Under the pieces are notes generated by a model. That model had not been told where the DNA came from and searched no databases. It saw nothing but the letters and a program-made list of their open reading frames with translations. Made by a program: the position numbers and the translations under genes. Below are positions 20,862-30,800 of a stretch of 64,000 nt of DNA, one piece after another (positions within the stretch are counted from its first letter, which is position 1; each line of letters starts with the position of its first letter). The DNA lies in NCBI GenBank assembly GCA_010909165.1, contig MU008227.1, positions 46,016 through 110,015 of the forward strand, given 5' to 3'. The stretch is from Anthoceros angustus. Its lineage: Eukaryota > Streptophyta > Anthocerotopsida > Anthocerotales > Anthocerotaceae.

Positions 20862-23800
20862 TCAGGGCTTTAACTCAGAACCTACCATCCGAGTGGTCTT
20901 CCTTTCCACAACACCAGTTTGGGAGTCCAAATCGCCCCAGTCAGACTCCAGTATGAGGGAAGAAGTACTGTGTCGCTTGTCCGCATCAATCAAAGCTGCT
21001 CCTGAGGTTGATGCTTCTGCACATCCGGATTCCACCTGCTGTTTAGGATTAGTATGGGTATTTTCATTGGGTCTCTTTGCAGATGATAATGGACTGGGGT
21101 CCACATGGGTTCGTTTCAATCCCTTTCCCTTTCCGCAAAGTTCAAGACTGTTTCCTGCCCCGTCAGTTACATCCACTCTTCTAACTGCTCCCCCACTGGG
21201 TAAGTGCAATCCTTGAAGAGCTGCATGCTCACCTGCAGAAGAGCAAACAGAGACATTACAGAGTCCCTAAAGACTAACAAATTTTAGTGGGCAACAATAG
21301 AGATATACAGGAATGGAATTACAATTGAGGGATAAAGCCAGCAGTATTGATCACCAACAACCGCTAATCCTGCCCATCAAACTATACGCACATACGCTAA
21401 ACCCTCACACTAGATGCTGTAGAAAGGTTCCCTCTCAAGACAGATCCTAGCAGCTCTAGGAGGCAGCAGGCGTCCACATCAAAAGCACCACACCATGCTC
21501 ACAAGTCATGTCCCATTTTTCAAATGCACCACAGATCAAATCCAACACCACTTTTCCTCACCCTAAGACGACATGCCCCCCTTGCAAAACAACTGAAAAA
21601 TCTGTGCTAAGATCCAGTTCTCACCATCAATTAGAGAGGTACTCTGCAGTTCATCCAGTCTCTCTGTACGCACTCCGTGCACTGGTCCTGACTTGTGGTC
21701 AGTATCTTCCATGAGCTCAGAAGCACGTTCAGCACCTTCAGATTTATACGGTGCTATGTGATGTGTTGTTAACTGCAAGGAGCCCAACAAATCATTCTCA
21801 ATCACCTCATACCTGCCACAGACGGACAACATGAGTGACGGCACGAGCAGTCCCCAGATGAATATGCCAAGGTTATGTGACGAGTGATCACTATGCAACC
21901 AAGACATTCTTACATTCTCCGGCAAAGCGTGTCAGTCAGCGCAGTCATATTTATGACCTGCATTCGAGTCTCTGTCACTTGACTGTCACTAGTGCTAAGT
22001 TCCAGAGGCATCTCAACAAGCTTAGCAAGCCGCTCAACCGTCTCTTCCAATTGCTGTTGTTGATCTTCAAAAAGGTTCTGATTTATGATATTCTGCTCCC
22101 TAGAAACGTCATCCTTGAACAGGTCATTCCCAAACATAAAGAATGCTAGAGCAAAGGAGTAAGATAAGGCTCTCCTGGCTCGGAAAAGTCTTTGCAATCC
22201 ATTTGTCAGCCAGCTGTAGTCCTTCACAAGGGATTGACCAGCTTCCAATTTTGTGATTTTGCTCTGCAGAACCTCACATTGCTTATCCTCAAACTTCAGA
22301 GAATCCAAATGCCCCTTCCAGCGTGAATGATAGTGTATATAGCGCTTCAAGTCCCGCTGGGCTCTTGCTGCTTCCTTTTCTTTCTCCTCCTTGTACCGGC
22401 CACAACTGTGACCCTCGATTGTACTCCAATTGTGCTCTCGACCGGTTGCAGCACCACACAACCAGCTAAGCAAGATGCAACAACGTCAGCAGGCTGAGAA
22501 AGCCACTTAGGGCATAAGGTAAACTCTGCAGATCCAGCGTAAAAGGATGCAACATTCCATGAATGTACATAAGTTCTAGTGGTGAAGGACAACAGACAGA
22601 TGGCCTAGCTGAAGCATCAACAAAAACATATCTTTCTCGAGTATACTACCAGCATGCTTATAAACTCAGATTTATACTCAATTATCATTACCCAGCATGC
22701 ATATTAGAGTGTGAAAGAGAAAGAGGAAGATATGTTTTACCAGAAAGCTTGGCCACAGACGCAACCCACCAAGTTACAGCCACCATTCTTTTCCACAGGT
22801 TTGTGACATTTAGGACAAGGCTTAGTGTGAACTGTAAGCCAGTTCACGGTCTCCGACTCATCCTTGCACTTCTTGTCCCATAGATCCCACATCAGACAAG
22901 AGCATGGAGAGTGTGGCTCTGCCATACAATTGAAACAAAATTGTTGCCCGCAAATGCACTCAATCTCGCAATACGGCTCACCTTCAACCCTAATAGCATT
23001 TCCACAATGGGGGATGCTAGGACACCACTTCACTTTGGCATTGTCTTCAATGTAAGATTCTAAGAGAAAGCGCTCATAGCGCTCCAAAGTTTCGGGATCT
23101 CTTGCACCTACTAAATGCCGCACCTTCTCCTCATCACATATAGCACTACATTGATGTTCCATACAGGTGACACGTCTGCTTTGACCTTCCCGAATCTTCA
23201 GTGTAAAATAATGTGTCCAACCTGAACAGATGAGGCAACCAGGTGACATGACAAACAGAACCGCCATTTGCAGACTCAGTCCTCCAATCACATAAGCAGG
23301 AGGAATGCTTCTCGACTAAAGGAATTATTTATATTCTGCTGTGCAGAATCCCTTCTCTTGCCAGTCACTCTATGAGTCTTTTAAGTCAAGAGGTGTCCAA
23401 GCTATGTAACAGTGCCTGACAAGTGCATGTAAGCATCACGTACACTCATTGCAGAAGCAGTGACCACAATCCATCGTCGATGTCTCTGTACGAGAAACCT
23501 CTTCCAGGCAAGTCCCACACATGAAGGGTGCTGCGAAGACATCTGCTGAAGAGGAACTTGTGCAAGTTGTATTGATCCGTGGTGGCAGCCCAGCTTCCAG
23601 AAATAAGCGTTCTTCACCTTTTTCTGCAAGCGTACCAAACAAGGACTCCATGTTCCACCGGTGGTGTATAAGTAGTGTGCGTGCATGGTGAAGCCTTATG
23701 CCCAGCACATCCACCACTTTCTTTAAGTCGTCACTCTGCTCAGCCCACCAGGGGAACATATTGAATGCCTGGAACACTCTCCAATCGCTCCGCAAGTATA

Positions 23801-24307
23801 TACAAGAGGTGGCACTTAATTGAACCCTCCTGCTGGGAAATAGGGTTAAAAGACTGGAAAGGACCGAAACAGCCAACATGAGTCAAAGTACCTGGGCAGC
23901 AAGCAATGAAGCTTTGGTGATGACCTGAAAGCACGCAGCGTTGCCAATCAGTGAGTACACGGACCATTTGCATGACGAAAGACACAGTCCCCAGAACCCT
24001 TGTCATGGACAGATAAGGTAAAAGACGGTGCATAACAGAACACGCTTGCAATTTCAGGAAATTCATTACCAGCCTGTCAAACCAGTCGAAAGCTGAGCAA
24101 ACACAATAGCCACAGATCAGAGTGCCTAAGCTCCCAGCCACAAGATTTCCAACGCGCAGACAATTCAACAGACGGGGCTTGATGTCTGTTAACAAGTGGA
24201 AGGCACCTCACCTTGTGACAGGGATCTGACTTGATGAACGGCCCCAAGCCCTCTTCCTCATCGTCGCCTCCTGAGTCGCTGAAGTAATGGCTCGAGTCAT
24301 CGCTCAT
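20862..24307 (-). CDS. ARI: ARIADNE-type RBR E3 ubiquitin ligase
   Basis: A RING-between-RING ligase that takes ubiquitin from an E2 onto a catalytic cysteine before passing it to substrate. Seven exons on the minus strand keep phase: 24307-24212, 23924-23892, 23735-23444, 23221-22741, 22465-21914, 21812-21625 and 21232-20862, giving 670 residues. In order the protein has an acidic N-terminus, a UBA-like segment (VITKASLLAAQ then LLIHHRW), RING1 (CGTC...CGHCFCNEC), IBR (WCPSIPHCGNAI...CICGQQFCFNC) and RING2 with the catalytic Cys in NGGCNLVGC. An Ariadne helical domain and a long unstructured tail follow. Family members are usually about 550-600 residues, so the tail is long. Exon 2 is a 33-nt microexon. 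The ATG at 24307 is overlapped by a two-codon uORF. It is closest in motif to plant ARI5/7/8. Confidence 0.93.
23892..23924 (-). other. 33-nt microexon of the ARIADNE gene
   Basis: Eleven codons (VITKASLLAAQ) flanked by TTTCAG and GTACTT splice sites on the minus strand. They supply the conserved start of the UBA-like domain that exon 1 and exon 3 lack. Lengths and phases of all seven exons agree only if it is included or cleanly skipped, since 33 is divisible by three. Confidence 0.85.
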
Positions 24308-24312
24308 CTCAT
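24304..24312 (-). promoter_or_regulatory. minimal uORF overlapping the ARIADNE start codon
   Basis: The minus strand reads ATGAGATGAGC. An ATG at 24312 opens a two-codon frame (Met-Arg) whose TGA overlaps the main ATG at 24307 as ATGA. This layout could couple termination to reinitiation. It is only relevant if the transcript starts upstream of 24312. Confidence 0.5.
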
Positions 24313-24665
24313 AACACCGGCAAGCCAGCAGAAGGCGCGGTACTCAGACTATTGGCTATGGACGTGTAAAAATTGGATGTTCCCAGCTCCTCAGTGTGGG
24401 TTTACTGTACATATATAGGCTTACTACGTTCAGTGCAGCGACCTGTTTGAGCTTTTGTTTTGGGCTGCCGCTGTGGGTTCGTTTCCGATCTACATTTCTA
24501 AGCATCGTTTTCCCCTACCCGTTTTGGGTTGCCGCTTTGGGTCCGTTCCCGATGTAGGGATACGTTTTGCCCTTTCCGTTTTGGGCCGCGTTGTAGAGGC
24601 CTTTTTCGCTTTCTGCAGGAGAAGCGGCAGGAGCAGCACAGCGAGAGGCAGCCGCCGGGAACAAC
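24308..24665. promoter_or_regulatory. divergent promoter / 5' UTR region between ARIADNE and eIF2D genes
   Basis: 358 bp separate the two start codons, so promoters and 5' UTRs of both genes must share it unless a 5' UTR intron exists. It contains about two and a half tandem units beginning GTTTTGGG at 24457, 24521 and 24578 (spacing 64 and 57 bp), with the inner pattern GCCGCT.TGGGT.CGTT.CCGAT. No clear TATA box is placed. Confidence 0.6.
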
Positions 24666-27541
24666 ATGTTCAAGAAGCCTACCGAAGTGAAAGCGCAGCA
24701 AAGGATATCTGGGGCCGACCGAAAAAAGTTGCGGCGCAATGTGAAGGAAAGGTTCATGCAAGCCCAGGATGTGGATGTCGAACTTCTTCTGCCGACCAAG
24801 GTGATCATATCTGGACCTTATTGCTTTTGCCCACACTGAAACTGCTGAACATACGCGGCTGGTGCTGTCTCTCGCAGGCCGACGTGACCGTATCAAGGCT
24901 TGCCAACAAGGTACACGTATACGCAGTCGAGGGAGGACCTCCACTTCTATTCGATCTGGACGGTCGTGGGACCGACATCTTTCCAACAGGTGCCTTGTCC
25001 CTCTCGATGCACTTTTATCACCTGGTGCTGCTTGCTTGTCACATCCTTATTCCTCTGCAACTTGTATCTGTGTTGTTACCAAGTGCTCTGCTTTTAAGTA
25101 AGGGAAATCCATCAAAGCAGGCCAAAGCGCAGCACCGTTGTCTAACAGTGAAATGCACCCATTGCGTCTGTTGGCCGTTCAATGAGCAGTACTTCCTTGG
25201 AGGAGCTATGGTGGATTTTGGCTCTTCTTGCGCTTAGGGATTATTTCTTTGCTGTGTTGGAGGCAGTGTATGCGCTCTGGAAGGTTCCAACGCTCTTACC
25301 AGCGTTTCTGCTCAAGGGAGGAGAAGTCTCACGCTTTGTGCTGGGAGGCGCAGACCTCATGTTTCCCGGCATTTCTATTCCACCTGAGGGTCTGCCTCCC
25401 TTCAGAGCAGGAGAGCCATGGTCAATCAAGGTTCCGGGGAATGATTCTCCCATAGCGGTACGTACCGTAACCAGTGCGCCAAATTATGCATTGTCGTGTG
25501 TGTTTTTGAGATCGAGCATATTACTCTTCCGGACGCAGGTAGGTACCACTGTCATGAGCTGCACGGAAGCTGCAAAGGCAAACTTTCGTGGAAAGGCACT
25601 CCATGTGACCCATTATTATCGTGACACTCTTTGGTATGGTCCTTTGCTTGTTGATGCATAATTACGCTTACCACTTGATCTTAATGTGTCTCCACTTGTG
25701 ACATTGTTGTCATGGTGTCTTGCGGGAAGCATGGCATGCGTTTGATGGGCGAATCCTGCTTTGCAGGGACATAAGTGAAGGACGGCATGTCCCTAATTCT
25801 GGATTTTTTGAGGATGTAGTTCTTGAGGATCCTGCTCTTGCGATGTTGCAGTCCACGGTTGATGCCACTCTGACAGTTGAGGAAGGTGATACTAAAAAGG
25901 CAGTAGATTGTCTGACTGCTGAGCATGCGGGGGCTACTGATGGATGCCAGCCAGATATTGAAGGCCCAAGTACGACTGGAGACAATTTGCAACTGGGACT
26001 GAAAGGTTTGAAACTTAATGATGCAACTGAATCGGGTGGTGATCATCCTGGGACTGGAGGACCGGTGATCACTCTGGAAGAAATGGACTCTCTTCTGGAC
26101 AGATGTTTGCTTCAGGCTCTGCACACCTCTGTAAAGGACAGGGATCTACCTATGCCTGGGAGCACTCTTTGGTATATGTCACGTGTGATATGACTCCCTT
26201 TTCTGTGCCCTCAGCTGTCCCTTGTGCTCAAACTGTGATTCCTTGCGCTATCAGCCTGTTGTAAGGTTTCTGTTTAAGTGTAGGGATATGAACGAACAGT
26301 TCCATCTGAGGAGTCTGTCCTCTCTGTGCAGGTCTGGGCACATTTTGGTCTGCAGGCCACCGGGTACATTACTGGACATCAAGAAGTCTTCACACAAGAA
26401 GCTCTCTAAATGGCTTCACTCAAAGGCTGTACATGGGCTGGTGAGTCTTTTTGTGAAATTCTTGATCCAACTGCACAGGAGCCCAGAAATATTTCACTTC
26501 CTATTTCACTTTCACAGCCATTCGCCTGTCCATGGTCTTGGACCACTAGTACCTCCAAGAGATAGCTGTATATCACGAACTCTTCCTCTCTCCACTTGTC
26601 ATGCATGTGTCTTAGGGTTTTTACAGAAATAAGTTGTCAGGAACTATAATCTAGTTTCTGCTGTGGGTCCTAGATAACTGCAAAGGAGGATAAACATCGC
26701 AAAGAGATTCTGCTGCAAAGTGTCAACAGAGGCCACCCTGACTATCAAGCATTTTCTCCTGAGAAAAGAACTCTTCATGGGGAATCAGATGCCGCGCCCT
26801 CAGGTACCAATGATGGACAGCAAGGACAGGTTGTGTCACAGGTGGTGGAACTATGGAGACCTACACTGCATGTCACCCAGATATTTGAGGTCATTGGAGC
26901 TGACGTCAACAAATACTACACTGCATTGGAAGCTTCCGAAGTCATTTTCGCCTATGTACAAGCTGAAAATCTCGTGAAGCCAGGTGAACAAAACACAGTT
27001 GTCTTGAATGCGATATTATGCGACGCACTTTACAAGGGCACTGTGAAGAAGGGATCAACCTATCCTACGGAGATTGACAGGGAGAAATTGGCTAGAGCTT
27101 TTGTTGGTCGAATGCAAGCTAATTATAGAGTAGTAAGGGGGGCTGAATCAGTTGTAAGAAAGGGGACTCTGAAAAGTGTGCAAATCATGACAGAACGCAG
27201 ACAAGGGAACAAAAAGGTGACCCGTGTGTCGGGCATGGAGTCATTTTTGGTGGATGCGGATGTGCTTGCCACTGAGCTTCAAAAGAAGTTTGCATGCAGC
27301 ACTTCAGTTGCTGAACTGCCTGGTGAGCCTTAAGTGTCACTTGTTTTGTGTCGGGTCTTCGCTGGATCTTGGTGTACAGGGAACTAGTGATCTGTCTGAC
27401 ACACCTCTTTTTACAGGGAAGAAAGGGCAGAACGAAGTTCTCGTGCAGGGAGGTGTACTCGAGGACTTAGCAAAGCATCTGGTGCAGTACTATGGCATTC
27501 CTAAGACTCATATTGAGATTCTGGACAAGACGAAAAAGTAG
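24666..27541 (+). CDS. EIF2D: eukaryotic translation initiation factor 2D (ligatin)
   Basis: eIF2D acts on the 40S subunit, placing initiator tRNA without GTP and helping recycling and reinitiation. Eight exons keep phase: 24666-24800, 24878-24989, 25267-25457, 25539-25633, 25767-26171, 26332-26440, 26674-27322 and 27417-27541. They encode 606 residues (human about 584). The N-terminal domain starts MFKKP and includes LLFDLDGRGTDIFPT. The PUA domain has GGADLMFPGI and the GEPWSIKVPG turn, then ALHVTHYYRDTLW. An acidic variable linker ends DLPMPGSTLW. A winged-helix/SWIB region has LDIKKSSHKKLSKWL. The C-terminal SUI1 domain has VTRVSGMESF...QGGVLEDLAKHL. Acceptor 25766 was chosen because it gives canonical GT-AG and the conserved W-D-I-S-E-G junction. 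All domains look intact. Confidence 0.95.
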
Positions 27542-27872
27542 CTAACTGCGGACTGTTTCTTGGAACAACAATTTAATTCTCGGAAATGAAATTGCCGGAC
27601 GTGGATTGGCATGATTTTTACACAAGGTGGCCTTAAGTAGTGTTGCAGCTTGATATGGTCGCTTGGCCGGCCGACAAACAGCCCCCTGTGCATGGTCTTG
27701 TTCACTGGAAAGACATTGTACGTACGTACACGTATACATGCACTATGTACCCAGATAGCCGACCATAATCCTTCAAACGACTGACCTGACCTTCAAACGA
27801 CTGATCCAACCTTCAATCGACTGGTCTACTGCGACAATTGGTTCCATCAAACCTCAAAACTCATGCTCACTC
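27542..27872 (+). promoter_or_regulatory. eIF2D-LIG6 intergenic region with 20-bp tandem repeat and uORF start
   Basis: 331 bp must hold the eIF2D terminator region and the LIG6 promoter. Three tandem 20-bp units beginning CTTCAA.CGACTG lie at 27771-27790, 27791-27810 and 27811-27830. An upstream ATG at 27863 opens a 25-codon frame that runs over the LIG6 start and stops at 27937, out of frame with LIG6. The LIG6 ATG has G at +4 and the upstream one does not. Confidence 0.6.
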
Positions 27873-30800
27873 ATGGCGGCGGCGCTCCAGTCGTCGGAGG
27901 TGTATCAACGCGTGTTGCACTCTGTACCGAGCAATAGTGGGTGTCGTGAATCTGTGCCCACCTTATGCTGCTTTCCCCCTGGGTTTCCGACGGTGAAGTG
28001 CATTCCCGGAACGCGCTTCATCGTCGACTCCTTTACATGGGCAGGACCCTGGTCTGTGTCCTACTTCCTCTCGCACTTCCACAGTGACCACTATAGAGGT
28101 ATCAGTCACACCTGGGACAAGGGGCTTATCTTCTGCTCACAGGTCACAGCGCGCCTCCTCACTGAATCTTCTAAAGTAGACCCCGCCTTCGTCATCCCTC
28201 TCCCTCTGAACACGCGCCTCACAATTGATGGCTGCCAAGTTCTGCTGCTTGACGCCAATCACTGCCCTGGAGCAGTCCAGATGCTCTTCACCGTTCCTGG
28301 ACCGAACTCTGAGTGCCATAGGTAATTCTTTGTCTCGGGCCCTTGAGTTTGTTCTCTACGCTCCCATCTCACACCCTTGGGCGTTTGGATGCTCAGGTAC
28401 GTTCACACGGGAGACATGAGGTTTTCTCCCTGCATGAAAACGGAGCCCGCCCTCTCCGAATATATCGGAGCAGATGCTGTATTTCTGGATACTACGTACT
28501 GCAACCCCAAATTCGCCTTCCCCTCCCAGCAGTCGTCTGTGGAGTACATAGTGGATGTGGTACATACTTTGATGCATGGGGTGTCGGCACCATCACTACC
28601 TGAATCTCAGCTAAGTGCCGTGGACCTGCAATACGCTGAAAGTGCGCGGGAGAAACGCCAGGCAGTAAAAGAAAAAAATGATTATCTTGAGCGTTCCGCT
28701 GTTGAAGGATCGGAATTGCCGCTTCTCATTAGCATCACAGCTCCTGCTGAAGGTGGTAAATGCCAGCGAGGCGCCAGTGCTCCTGTGCAGGACAATTTCT
28801 CTGGGCCTCCTCTCCACGGACAATCGTTTTTGATCCTCATTGCTACTTATGTTATCGGCAAAGAGAAGATTCTGACAGCGGTGGCCAATAGGTGCAATTG
28901 CAAGGTGTTTGTCGATGAGAAGAAGCTGGCACTTTTGAAATGCTTGGACTTAGAGGAGATGGATGTGTTCACTTGCGATCCGTCTGCCACTAGTATCCAT
29001 GTAGTTGGATGGAATCTGTTAGGTGATTCATGGCCGTATTTTAGGCCTAACTTCAGCAACATGGAAAAATATATGCAGGAAAGTGGGGTGAACCGGGTTA
29101 TTGGATTTATCCCCACAGGTTGGAACTATGAAGCCAAAAAGACGTCCTTTGATGTAAGGAGGAAAGGGCCTTTGGAGATACATCTGGTTCCCTACAGCGA
29201 GCATTCAAATTATGAGGAGCTTCGTGAGTACATCAGGTTTCTGAGGCCCAAAAGCATCATTCCTAACGTGGGGATAGGAGACAACGAAAGAACTGGGAAA
29301 GCAACTGCATCCATGCTCAAGCACTTTCGCAATCTTGTGGATGAGACAGCTAGTAAGCGATGCTTTCTCAAGGCTTTTGACAGTAAAAATAGTTATGGGC
29401 AAGAAAAGTCACTCTCTGAGACTCGTGGACAGCGTGAGATGGTAGAGGGCGCTCCTTGTTTGAAAGCAGCAGCTTGCCCTGAGTCAGAAAGGACACATGC
29501 AGTTGAGATCAGTCCTAAGGGAGAACCGGCACCAACATTTGCAGCTCCGTTGGCTGCCCTTGGACTCGGCTCAAGGAAAAAAAGAAGGGAGACTAAATTC
29601 GGAGAGAGAAAGAGTTGTGAATGGCAGGGAGGGACTGATCAGGACCATGGTGTCGGTCGTTGTATCCCCACATCTCAGAGTGTCAATGCCCCTCAAAATC
29701 TGATGAAGGCAAGCACACAAGGTCACTTAGATGGAGAAAGTTACAGATCTTCAGATGCACATCTGCCCTGTTTGCATGCTGTTGGTGCCTGTCCAGAGGG
29801 GGGAACTGGAGAGTCAAGTGGTGGGACAAACGCCCTGCTTGATCCTCTGGGTGCTGAGATAACCAGTGAAGCTAAGGAAGCACAGCTTATTTCCATACTT
29901 CCAGAGTGGGTTAGTAAGCCTCAGGTGCAGAGGTTGCTGGTTCAGGCCAACATGGATGTGAATGGTGCGTTAATTCGGTTTTTTGAGCAAGAAACCATGT
30001 ATGCGAAGGAGATCACTGCTCGGTCTCAGATGCAACATACAAGTAGCAAGGGTTCCTGCAAGTTGCAAAAACGAAAGGGTCGCCCTCCCAATCGACAGCA
30101 GGTGACCAAGAACATGAATGGTCTTGCCTTGTCTCACATTGTTTTTCCAGAAGCACCTGTGCAGGCATCTCAAACTACTTCCAGGAACATTCTCAGTCAT
30201 GTGTGGTCACCACAGCCTTTGGCAGCAAAGGTGCAGGTTGATGTATCTGCCAAGACATCCATAACCACAACAGGCATGGGGCTTCCAGGAAAGCTGAAGT
30301 CAGCAAGCACAACCATGCCTTCACAGAGCAAGAAAGCAGGTGCACAGCGTTCAATCCTGGACTTCTTTGGCGGGGCCTCAGGACCAACTGACCACTGTGT
30401 GGATGCCCTCCCTGCCCCAACAACTGAAGGACAGTGTCGGCCTTGTGTGAATGGCAAGGTACTGAGATCTGAAGGCTGGCAGCAGGACAAGGAACTGAAC
30501 AAAGAGATGAATCTGGTTGATGGTAGAAGTGTCTGGCAAACTGAGATTGAACACCTTGTATCGATGCTAGAAGGAAACGTCTCTGAAAGGGATGTGGAAG
30601 CGGTCGTCAGCAATGTGGATGGTGATGTAGCTAGGGCAGTTGAGATGGTGTGTAACCGTTCTGGTCAGCAAGTCCCCTATTCGCTGGAGAGAACTAGCTC
30701 GGTATCTGAGAGGACTTGCCACGAGCTGGAGGCAAGTTCAGAGGAGCCAATAAGTGCAGAGACCTCTTGGAAAGAGGAGTTCGAGCCAGTGAAACACATT

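Noticed and set aside
25720-25766. Alternative eIF2D exon start with AWHAFDGRI
   Set aside because: It needs a weak GTCC donor; the GTATGG donor at 25634 with the TTTGCAG acceptor at 25766 gives a better protein and canonical sites.
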